From assembly GCA_038049695.1 (NCBI GenBank), contig CP142453.1, positions 33,026,501 through 33,090,500 on the forward strand: a stretch of 64,000 nt of DNA. Direction: 5' to 3'. The notes under the pieces were generated by a model. It had not been told where the DNA came from. It ran no database searches and saw nothing but the letters and a program-made list of their open reading frames with translations. This DNA comes from Cinnamomum chago (taxonomy: Eukaryota; Streptophyta; Magnoliopsida; Laurales; Lauraceae). This document shows, piece after piece, positions 10,817-19,690 of this stretch. The position numbers and the translations under genes were made by a program. Position 1 is the stretch's first letter, and each line of letters starts with the position of its first letter.

Positions 10817-11705
10817 AATAAAGAAATATCTGTCTACATACAGCTCTGTCAAATGCATCTCATGCAAATCTCAATGCGGATCTCGCCATCTAAATGCAGC
10901 ATGCATCTACCCCCATGCTGAATTAATTCAGCCATACAGATGTCCAAAATGCAGTTGTCAATGCAGCCAGCACAGATGCAGTTTTTTCAATGCAGCCAGC
11001 ACCGGTCTCCCCATGCAGCCATGTGTCATGCAAATAATAAAGCTTCTTTATCTCATTTATCAATTCATAGCCTCCATGAAGTCAAGCCATACATACTTGT
11101 CACCATCATGTGTTTATAAACAACACATGTCATTATCCTATGCCTCACTCACATAAAGGTCATTCGTATGCTCTCATTTTGTAGAATTATAAAAAATTCC
11201 AAAAGTCCACATTTGTGAGCTATGGATTACTATTCTTATTAAAGTATTCCATAGACCACTATTCCAAATAAAGTATTATGGAATTCGAAGTCAACATTTC
11301 AGACTCAAGTCCCTGCAGTCTCCGCAGCTTCAGCTGAGCTTACAGTATATCCTGCACCCTGCAGCAAATACAGCGATAAATTTATCAGCCGACTGTCAGA
11401 CGCATGCAGCAGCAACAGTGATAAAGTCTGTCAGCAATGAAGTCAGTAATACAGTTCACTCATGCAGCAGCAACAGTAATGCATATTATATGCGACAGTG
11501 ATACAGTACAAATGACGTATACATCTTATCCCATTGCGGATTTCAAATACATTTCAAATGTAATTCAGTATGAAGGTCTATAAATAGGGATTGTGAGCCC
11601 TTGTCTCACATCATCAAATACTTACACTTGTAAATTTTCCGCTTTCTTTCCCTTCTTTCAATTCAGTCTTACTTAGAGTTTACTGGTTCGGTCCCGGTCT
11701 CGTCG
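10450..11705 (+). mobile_element. Component B fragment (3' part)
   Basis: Plus-strand piece starting inside the 391-codon ORF (its last part ends at 10816) and continuing through the B-type intergenic region to just before the primer site. TATA box at 11579-11586. It is a fragment, not a working unit. Confidence 0.85.
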
Positions 11706-11789
11706 AATTATGTAATTTACATACAGTGATATAATATAAGGCATTCCGAGATTCCCTAATAGGTATTCAGCCATTTCTAAAGGAATGAT
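11706..11789 (+). other. Joint between virus fragments with patchwork filler
   Basis: About 80 bases between the B and A fragments. They include short pieces matching distant virus positions, among them one from the movement-protein gene and one from near the end of the A polyprotein, mixed with bases of no clear origin. This is the look of end joining with template switching. Confidence 0.6.
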
Positions 11790-13939
11790 GATAAGCCTAT
11801 CAAATTTGAATTCATAGAAAGCCCACGGCTTGGTAGAATAAATGGAATTAATACTTAATTGCATACATCTCCATATTTCCAAAATACAGTTTTTTATTGC
11901 ATCACTACAGATTTTTATAACTAATTTCCATTTTCTTCCCTTAGGGAACCAGTCATGTCTTCTAAGGATAAAGGCAAACAACCCATAGATTCAGATAAAG
12001 CCTCTGTTCCTGTTAATGAAGAACTACCCTTTCAAATACCTTTTCCATCCTTCTATCCAGCACCCTCTGCTGCTTCTCAAACCCTTATTGATAACATTTG
12101 GAGTGCATGCCTTACTGGCCAACGTAATTTTCTAATGCGAAAGCACCTCTCTGATTTGTCAAATCATATCAAATATTTAGAATCAAAAATTCAAATGCTT
12201 GAACAGCAATGTGCATCGTCACCCCTCCCTCCAATTGAATACAGAAACCAAATCCTGGAAAGGGTTAATACTCTTCTTCCGGACGATTTATCTGCAAGAA
12301 TTAGAGAGGAAACTCTCTCTTGTCAGATCATGGAGCGACTAATTAATCAAGCATCCTATCTCAGCTGGGCCACTGGTTTTCCAAAGATGTTCCTGCCCGC
12401 TGATGAATTTGATATTTCTTATATTGAACAAGGTCTAGTTCATCGATTCATTCTCGACAGAGACAATTTAGCAATTCATCGACAGTTGCCTGCAATTGTC
12501 AAATATGCTCTCAGTTGCCTTGGCATCACCAAGCGCAATCTTCTCATGACAATCTCTTCCACTCTTGGAGAAAGAGATGAATTCCGGTTTTATCAACCAT
12601 ATCAATTATGGATCCTTATGAATTATGAAGACGGAGATTTATTCTGTCAGAAATACAGCCTTCCAATCAATGATTATGAACATCTTCCTGATCGCAATTG
12701 GAATCAAGCAGAACAATTTGAATCCTCAGATGCTGCAGATCTCAGTTACAGCCTGGAGCGTCTACAATTCTACAATATTCAAGCTGATCAAAATCAAAGA
12801 TTCATCAATCTCAAAAGACATTTCGAATTTGCTCGTACTTTTAAGGGAATCTGGAGCGATGGTCGTCGCGTCGTCTGCATTGATGAAGATCTTGCAGAAG
12901 ATACATTTGTTTATTATGATCCCTTTCGAGCTGGCCATACAGTTCTTGATGAAATTCTAGAAACATTTCAAAATGCATCGTCTCTTCATATTACTGAAAG
13001 AACAAAGAGACAGCTTATCAAGCTCTTCCAAAGAGAAAATGATTATGGAGTATGGACCCCCAGTCCACAACCACCAGATTACTACCTCATAAATGATTAA
13101 AATCCAGCACATGCAGCAATATCATGCAAATTTCAATGCAGATCTCGCCATCGAATACAGCCTTCATCCACCTCCATGCAGAATTAATTCAGCTATACAG
13201 ATGTCCGAATGCAATTTTCAATGCAGTCCCCAAAGTCAGCACAGCTCTCCCCATGCTGCCATGTGTCCTGCAAATAATGAAGCTTCATTATCTCATTCAT
13301 CCATGCGTAGCCTCCATGAAGTCAAGCTTTAAATTCTTGTCACCATCATGCTTTTATAAACAACACATGTCATTTTCATGTGCCTCACTCATATAAAGTT
13401 CTTTCGAATGCTTTCATTTGAAAAAAGTATAAAAAATTCCAAAAGTCCACATTTGTGAGCTATGGATTACTATTCTTCTTAAAGTAATCCCTAGACTACT
13501 ATTTCAAATAAAGTATTAAGGAATTTAAAGTCAACAATTCAGTCTCAAGTGCCTGCAGTCTCCGCCGCGTCAGCTGAGCATACAGTATATCCTGCCCCCT
13601 GCAGCAAATACAGCGATAATTTCTCCGCCGACTGTCAGACGCATGCAGCAGCAAATTCAATGACGTCCGTCAGCAATAAAGTCATCTCACTCATGCAGCA
13701 GCAACAGTAATGCATATTATATGCAACAGTGATACAGTGCAAATGACGTATACATCTTATCCCATTGCGGATTTCAAATACATTTCAAATGTAATTCAGT
13801 ATGAAGGTCTATAAATAGGGTTTGTGAGCCCTTGTCTCACATCATCAAATACTTACACTTGTAAATTTTCCGCTTTCTTTCCCTTCTTTCAATTCAGTCT
13901 TACTTAGAGTTTACTGGTTCGGTCCCGGTCTCGTCAAAT
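11790..13939 (+). mobile_element. Component A fragment (3' part)
   Basis: Begins in the last codons of the A polyprotein (stop at 11856-11858), then carries a complete 381-codon ORF and an A-type intergenic region up to the primer site of the next unit. Confidence 0.85.
11955..13100 (+). CDS. Component A 3' ORF (381 codons)
   Basis: Open copy of the A-specific second ORF. Its predicted product appears identical to that of 28656-29801 and differs at a few N-terminal positions from 18298-19443. A pyrimidine-rich run ending in AG lies just before the ATG (AG at 11943-11944), as in the other A units. Confidence 0.85.
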   Translation: MSSKDKGKQPIDSDKASVPVNEELPFQIPFPSFYPAPSAASQTLIDNIWSACLTGQRNFLMRKHLSDLSNHIKYLESKIQMLEQQCASSPLPPIEYRNQILERVNTLLPDDLSARIREETLSCQIMERLINQASYLSWATGFPKMFLPADEFDISYIEQGLVHRFILDRDNLAIHRQLPAIVKYALSCLGITKRNLLMTISSTLGERDEFRFYQPYQLWILMNYEDGDLFCQKYSLPINDYEHLPDRNWNQAEQFESSDAADLSYSLERLQFYNIQADQNQRFINLKRHFEFARTFKGIWSDGRRVVCIDEDLAEDTFVYYDPFRAGHTVLDEILETFQNASSLHITERTKRQLIKLFQRENDYGVWTPSPQPPDYYLIND

Positions 13940-14334
13940 TGGTATCAGAGCCATCCCAGTCTTCTCTTATTGTAAGAAATATTTTATCAATGAAGTATCA
14001 ATTCCTTTATCCATTTTGATAGCTCTTTAAGCTTTCAATTATTTCAATTTATTTGCAAAATTTTGCATGCATCATGTCTCTTTCCTTCTTTGGTTATTTG
14101 TTTGTTGTTTGCATAGTAGATTCGAATCTATGTTAGGTAGCTGCATTTCTGAATTTTGATCTAACTTGACTAGATAGAGTTAATTGGTTGTTGTTGCTAA
14201 AAGGAGTGATTTGGGTCCGAGGCCCCCTTGTCGCGTCGCCTTTGTTGCCCGTTAGCCAGGAGAGCGTTTAGGGCTTTGTGGCGTAAATCGTTGACAGGCC
14301 ACCAATCATTCTGATTAGTGATTATAATTAATTA
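13101..14334 (+). promoter_or_regulatory. A-type intergenic region, promoter, primer site, leader
   Basis: TATA box at 13810-13817. Upstream are TGACGT motifs, including a pair in inverted arrangement near 13660, and TGCAG-rich sequence. Primer site TGGTATCAGAGC at 13940-13951 is the usual tRNA-iMet complement of Caulimoviridae. A donor-like GTAAGA sits at 13972, about 20 bases after the primer site. The leader has a 9-codon upstream ORF (MKYQFLYPF, from about 13991) and a G/C-rich block before the polyprotein ATG. Confidence 0.85.
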
Positions 14335-17300
14335 ATGATGTCTGGAATTTTTAGATCATTCGGAAGAAATTCATCTTCTAACACAGCTTCTAATTCTTCT
14401 TCTGCATCATCATCCATCATGCCAATAATCAATAAAATTTCAATTAAAAATCTTGAAGAAATAAGTTTTGATGATTTAGAAAAATCAATCCAAGATTGGA
14501 CAATACCTAAAGTCTCTTTAAAAGCAATTTATAAAGAAGGATCTTTCATACAAAAATCAAATTATGTAATAAAGACGGTTGAAGAAACCCTCTCAATACA
14601 GCAAAATGAAGAAAATCTACAGGTCATTCCTGCAGAAAAAATTGAAATCCATAAATCAAAATACAAATACATGCATATAGCACTTGTTCAAGTTGCAATA
14701 AAGCCATTAACCAGACTTGGTTTGAATACATCCTGTCTCGCATATGTTCGAGATAGAAGACATAATTCATTCAGAGATTCCCTAATAGGGATGGTAGAAG
14801 CCAGTCTTCATGACGGCCCTGCCTTTTTTAATTGTTTTCCCAATTACACCGTATCACTCAGTGATCCCGGTGCTCATGAAGCCATCACTCTCGGAATACA
14901 TACAAAAGGATTCAATATGAAACCTCAATCTCAAAATGTTGCAATAGTATACAGAATTTATTATAAAGCAATGAATACAATTGTCCCTGAAATAGCATAT
15001 TCATCTCAAATCAAAGGAGTAACCACCTTATTCCTTACAAATTTTCGAAATAAAGTCACCACCCCCAAACTCATCACATGGGAAGATGTAAATCTTTCTG
15101 GAAAATGGGAGCTTGATGAAGCTCAACAAATCACCCCTTTAATTAATGAAGATGTTGAATCTATTACAGAACATCCATCTGGAAAAGTAACAATAAATTT
15201 TGCCAATACACCAAGATCACACTTTTCATCCACAAAAAGATCAATCCCTTCAGACGCTGGATCTTATAAATCAGCCTCTTCTAATTTTCATCAAACATCT
15301 ATTCCCACATCACCCCCAATACATCCTACAGGCATAGCTTTCCCTGTTTATTCAGGCGCAAAAGATGAAGATATACAATCAGTAAAATTAACTGAATCCG
15401 ATTTTAATGCATCAATTAATACAATTTCCTTAATTCATGAATCTAATGAAGTAATACATGATTTCAAAATTGATAAACAATTCCTTCAACAAGATTTATT
15501 AAAACATCCAAAGACAAAATGGTTTTTTACCAAATTCTCTAAATTTGAACGATCTCAAGTAAAAGAATTATGGTATGAACAAATGAATCAAGAACGGCGA
15601 AATATCCCTTTCTTTGATTGGCTTTCGTCCAAAATAAATAAAAAAGGAACTATAATGATGACAATTAATAAATCCACACAAACATGGGAAACCGAGAAAG
15701 GTAAAGTTGAATCGGTTCACCCTCCTTTAGAAACTATAAGGCATAAAGAAATCACTGCCACTCCATTTAAAAATGCTCTGCCAACTTCTAAACTCCTTAC
15801 TGTTGAACATATATCTCATCTAGTTGAACAAAGTAACTTTACAAATCTCTATTTACAGACTATTGGTTCACAAACTCAAAGAATTGAAAATACTATATCT
15901 CAACACGAATCAACTTCTTCAGCTCCGTATAAAATATCCAGAGATGTCCCTTCATTATGTTCAGAATTTATTACAAAATTGACTTTAGACAAAAGGCCAT
16001 TAAAACTCCCTGCTGACTTTCAAAATGACATTTCTTTAAGAATCAATCCTTTAGACAAAGGTAAATCAATAAATGAAGGCTCCTCAATTAATGCAGTCAT
16101 TGAAGGAACATCAATTCAAATGTCTTCAGACACTCATACTGACACTTCAACAGATGACTCTGACGATCAATGTATCCCTGAAATTAATAGAATTTTCAAT
16201 CCTAAAACTCATACATCAAAAACAAAAAATTATTACAGTAGACCCACTCCAATGAATCTCCAATTTGAAGAAATTCCTGATATAGCAAATTGTAAATATG
16301 ATGGTAGTTCATTAGTCGAATGGAATATTGATGGACTTACTGAATATGGAATTCTTAATATTCTGCGCAATATGATACTATATACAAATGCAGGCATGAT
16401 CTATGGCAATACACAAGCTGAAATCATTAAATCAATAATAATTGGATTTACTGGCCAACTTCATGGCTGGTGGGAATATTATCTAACCTCAATCCAAAAA
16501 ACTAGTATCCTAAATTCAGTCAAACTAACTGAAGAAGGTAAACCCATTATTAATACCAATAATCAGCCAATTTCTAATGCTGTTGAAACACTAATTCATA
16601 ATATTTTAATCAATTTTTCTGGAAATGTTAGTGATCAAATTGAAAAATACAGAGAACAATTAATCAATCTTCGATGTCGAACTTTATCTGATTTCAGATG
16701 GTATAAAGATGTCTTTTTATCCCTTGTTTTTCAATTATTCAATTCTAATGAAGATTTCTGGAAAGAAAAATTTATTTCTGGCCTTCCAACTCATTTTGCA
16801 GAAAAAGTAAAAAATGTTCTACGAGAACAAAATAATGGAAGATTAAATTATGCTAACTATACATATGGTGATTTAATTCAAAAAATTTCACGTGTTGGTA
16901 TGTCTATTTGCAGTGATATGAAAATTAAAGCCGATTTACATAAACAAAAGAAAATTGGTAAACAAGAATTAGGGGATTTTTGCTATCAATTTGGCTATGA
17001 ACCCCTACAAAATCCATCCAATCGAATTTATCAACATAAACATCGGTCTAAAAAGAAACGATATCATGAAAAATCATATCGATCCTATAAAAATCACAAA
17101 AAATATACAAAAGGAAAACATGAAAAATACAATTCAAAGAAGAGAAAATCCAGCTCTTCACCAAACCATAAAACTAATAAATCTAATTACACATGCTATA
17201 AATGCGGCAAAGAAGGACATTTTGCAAATAACTGTTTTAATAAAGATTCAAAAAAGAAAATCAATGAATTAGATTATCATTCTCATAATTCCGAAAATAA

Positions 17301-18201
17301 TAAAGATATTTGTATATGCTGCGAAAGCGAAGATAGTTCTTATGATTCTTCCTCCTCATCTTCTTATTTCTCAATTAATGTTTTAAATGCTCAAGATGAA
17401 TTACTTCTGGAATTAATAGAAAACATAACCTCTGAAGAAGAAAAGAAAAAATATTATAGAAAAATGCTTGAAGATAAATCTACTGACAAAACCTCAAAGA
17501 AACATAAAGATTTTCAATCACTTTCCATGAAAGATATTCTTTCCCAAAAACCAAGCTCTTCAAAACCTTTAACCCTTCAAGATCTCCATAATGAAGTTAA
17601 TGAAACAAAACATGAAATTGCAAACTTAAAAGAAGAAGCAACTAAAGAAATTGCTAAATTAAAAACAAGAATTGAAATCCTTGAATTAGGTAAAGAATTT
17701 AGCTCAAATAATCAAGAAGATTCTAATTTAGAAAAAGAATTTGATGAAGAAATTCAAGAATTCGTAAATTCCATCACTAAATATCATTATCATAAATGGT
17801 ATACTACTGTCACTCTAAAAATCAAAGAATTTAATTTATCTGTTGACTGTTTAATTGACAGTGGAGCAGATGTAAATTGCATCCGTGAAGGATTAATTCC
17901 AACAAAGTATTTTGAAAAAATAAAAAATTACACCATTGGCACAGCAAATGGAAAGAATATAATAGTCAATTATAAGATTCCAAATGCCCATATCTGTAAA
18001 AATGGAAAATGCATTCAAACTTCCTTTGCTGTAACAAAAACATTAACGAATGATGTCATTTTAGGGACACCCTTCTTATTAAAAATTCAGCCATTTTCTG
18101 TAAATACCGATGGAATTCATACATCAATTGATGATAAGCCTATCAAATTTGAATTCATAGAAAGCCCACGGCTTGGTAGAATAAATGGAATTAATACTTA
18201 A
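14335..18201 (+). CDS. Component A polyprotein: movement protein, capsid, zinc finger, protease
   Basis: 1288 codons. Residues 1 to about 465 hold the caulimovirid movement protein, with the conserved core roughly in residues 85-270; this part is shared with component B. Residues about 640-930 look like the capsid core, with a Trp pair at 712-713. A strongly basic Lys/Arg/Ser stretch comes next and then a CCHC zinc finger (Cys954, Cys957, His962, Cys967), the usual caulimovirid RNA-binding signature at the capsid C-terminus. An acidic/serine segment and a Glu/Lys-rich probable coiled coil follow. The retroviral-type aspartic protease motif DSGA is at 1175-1178. The frame stops soon after the protease. 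There is no reverse transcriptase in this unit, so genome copying would have to be supplied by component B. Confidence 0.93.
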   Translation: MMSGIFRSFGRNSSSNTASNSSSASSSIMPIINKISIKNLEEISFDDLEKSIQDWTIPKVSLKAIYKEGSFIQKSNYVIKTVEETLSIQQNEENLQVIPAEKIEIHKSKYKYMHIALVQVAIKPLTRLGLNTSCLAYVRDRRHNSFRDSLIGMVEASLHDGPAFFNCFPNYTVSLSDPGAHEAITLGIHTKGFNMKPQSQNVAIVYRIYYKAMNTIVPEIAYSSQIKGVTTLFLTNFRNKVTTPKLITWEDVNLSGKWELDEAQQITPLINEDVESITEHPSGKVTINFANTPRSHFSSTKRSIPSDAGSYKSASSNFHQTSIPTSPPIHPTGIAFPVYSGAKDEDIQSVKLTESDFNASINTISLIHESNEVIHDFKIDKQFLQQDLLKHPKTKWFFTKFSKFERSQVKELWYEQMNQERRNIPFFDWLSSKINKKGTIMMTINKSTQTWETEKGKVESVHPPLETIRHKEITATPFKNALPTSKLLTVEHISHLVEQSNFTNLYLQTIGSQTQRIENTISQHESTSSAPYKISRDVPSLCSEFITKLTLDKRPLKLPADFQNDISLRINPLDKGKSINEGSSINAVIEGTSIQMSSDTHTDTSTDDSDDQCIPEINRIFNPKTHTSKTKNYYSRPTPMNLQFEEIPDIANCKYDGSSLVEWNIDGLTEYGILNILRNMILYTNAGMIYGNTQAEIIKSIIIGFTGQLHGWWEYYLTSIQKTSILNSVKLTEEGKPIINTNNQPISNAVETLIHNILINFSGNVSDQIEKYREQLINLRCRTLSDFRWYKDVFLSLVFQLFNSNEDFWKEKFISGLPTHFAEKVKNVLREQNNGRLNYANYTYGDLIQKISRVGMSICSDMKIKADLHKQKKIGKQELGDFCYQFGYEPLQNPSNRIYQHKHRSKKKRYHEKSYRSYKNHKKYTKGKHEKYNSKKRKSSSSPNHKTNKSNYTCYKCGKEGHFANNCFNKDSKKKINELDYHSHNSENNKDICICCESEDSSYDSSSSSSYFSINVLNAQDELLLELIENITSEEEKKKYYRKMLEDKSTDKTSKKHKDFQSLSMKDILSQKPSSSKPLTLQDLHNEVNETKHEIANLKEEATKEIAKLKTRIEILELGKEFSSNNQEDSNLEKEFDEEIQEFVNSITKYHYHKWYTTVTLKIKEFNLSVDCLIDSGADVNCIREGLIPTKYFEKIKNYTIGTANGKNIIVNYKIPNAHICKNGKCIQTSFAVTKTLTNDVILGTPFLLKIQPFSVNTDGIHTSIDDKPIKFEFIESPRLGRINGINT

Positions 18202-18297
18202 TTGCATACATCTCCATATTTCCAAAATACAGTTTTATTGCATCAATAAAGAATTTTTATTACTAATTTCATTTCCTCTCCCCATAGGAAACCAATC

Positions 18298-19443
18298 ATG
18301 TCTTCCAAAGATAAGGGCAAACAACCAATAGATTCAGATAAAGCCTCTGTTCCTGTTCATGAAGAAATACCCTTTCAAATACCTTTTCCATCCTTCTATC
18401 CAGCACCCTCTGCTACTTCTCAAACCCTTATTGATAATATTTGGAGTGCATGCCTTTCTGGCCAATGTAATTTTCTCATGCGAAAGCACCTTTCTGATTT
18501 GTCAAATCATATCAAATATTTGGAATCAAAAATTCAAATGCTTGAACAGCAATGTGCATCGTCACCCCTCCCTCCAATTGAATACAGACACCAAATCCTG
18601 GAAAGGGTTAATACTCTTCTTCCGGACGATTTATCTGCAAGAATTAGAGAGGAAACTCTCTCTTGTCAGATCATGGAGCGACTAATTAATCAAGCATCCT
18701 ATCTCAGCTGGGCCACTGGTTTTCCAAAGATGTTCCTGCCCGCTGATGAATTTGATATTTCTTATATTGAACAAGGTCTAGTTCATCGATTCATTCTCGA
18801 CAGAGACAATTTAGCAATTCATCGACAGTTGCCTGCAATTGTCAAATATGCTCTCAGTTGCCTTGGTATCACCAAGCGCAATCTTCTAATGACAATCTCT
18901 TCCACTCTTGGCGAAAGAGATGAATTTCGGTTTTATCAACCATATCAATTATGGATCCTTATGAATTATGAAGACGGAGATTTATTCTGTCAAAAATACA
19001 GCCTTCCAATCAATGATTATGAACATCTTCCTGATCGCAATTGGAATCAAGCAGAACAATTTGAATCCTCAGATGCTGCAGATCTCAGTTACAGCCTGGA
19101 GCGTCTACAATTCTACAATATTCAAGCTGATCAAAATCAAAGATTCATCAATCTCAAAAGACATTTCGAATTTGCTCGTACTTTTAAGGGAATCTGGAGC
19201 GATGGTCGTCGCGTCGTCTGCATTGATGAAGATCTTGCAGAAGATACATTTGTTTATTATGATCCCTTTCGAGCTGGCCATACAGTTCTTGATGAAATTC
19301 TAGAAACATTTCAAAATGCATCGTCTCTTCATATTACTGAAAGAACAAAGAGACAGCTTATCAAGCTCTTCCAAAGAGAAAATGATTATGGAGTATGGAC
19401 CCCCAGTCCACAACCACCAGATTACTACCTCATAAATGATTAA
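18298..19443 (+). CDS. Component A 3' ORF (381 codons), function unknown
   Basis: I do not recognise the protein by family name. It starts with a basic KGKQPID motif, has a proline-rich N-terminus, a short heptad-like stretch around residues 68-90 that may form a coiled coil, and a mixed helical C-terminal two thirds. It occupies the place of the second ORF of florendoviruses. It is not similar to the 391-codon ORF of component B beyond a few N-terminal residues (KGK-x-P-x-ID). The ATG lies 96 bases after the polyprotein stop and about 10 bases after an acceptor-like CCCCATAG (AG at 18286-18287), so a spliced RNA could express it. This copy differs from the other A copies at several N-terminal residues. 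Confidence 0.88.
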   Translation: MSSKDKGKQPIDSDKASVPVHEEIPFQIPFPSFYPAPSATSQTLIDNIWSACLSGQCNFLMRKHLSDLSNHIKYLESKIQMLEQQCASSPLPPIEYRHQILERVNTLLPDDLSARIREETLSCQIMERLINQASYLSWATGFPKMFLPADEFDISYIEQGLVHRFILDRDNLAIHRQLPAIVKYALSCLGITKRNLLMTISSTLGERDEFRFYQPYQLWILMNYEDGDLFCQKYSLPINDYEHLPDRNWNQAEQFESSDAADLSYSLERLQFYNIQADQNQRFINLKRHFEFARTFKGIWSDGRRVVCIDEDLAEDTFVYYDPFRAGHTVLDEILETFQNASSLHITERTKRQLIKLFQRENDYGVWTPSPQPPDYYLIND

Positions 19444-19655
19444 AATCCAGCACATGCAGCAATATCATGCAAATTTCAATGCAGATCTCGCCATCGAATA
19501 CAGCCTTCATCCACCTCCATGCAGAATTAATTCAGCTATACAGATGTCCGAATGCAATTTTCAATGCAGTCCCCAAAGTCAGCACAGCTCTCCCCATGCT
19601 GCCATGTGTCCTGCAAATAATGAAGCTTCATTATCTCATTCATCCATTATTTAAT

Positions 19656-19690
19656 AAACAACGTAATACACAACTGCTATTCACCAATCC
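19656..19690 (+). other. Joint between A and B units with templated filler
   Basis: Some 35 bases link the shortened A intergenic region to the B movement-protein gene. Part of the filler matches the 391-codon ORF (compare the stretch near 22650) and shares TGGGAG with the start of the following B sequence. Confidence 0.55.

Larger units (their letters stand above)
13940..19655 (+). mobile_element. Component A copy (coding part whole, intergenic region cut short)
   Basis: Primer site, leader, open 1288-codon and open 381-codon frames, then only the first 210 bases of intergenic region before a joint with a B unit. Confidence 0.9.

Noticed and set aside
10685-10867. Small frames on the strand opposite to the virus genes, repeated in each unit.
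   Set aside because: They recur only because the units recur. No codon pattern or start context supports them.
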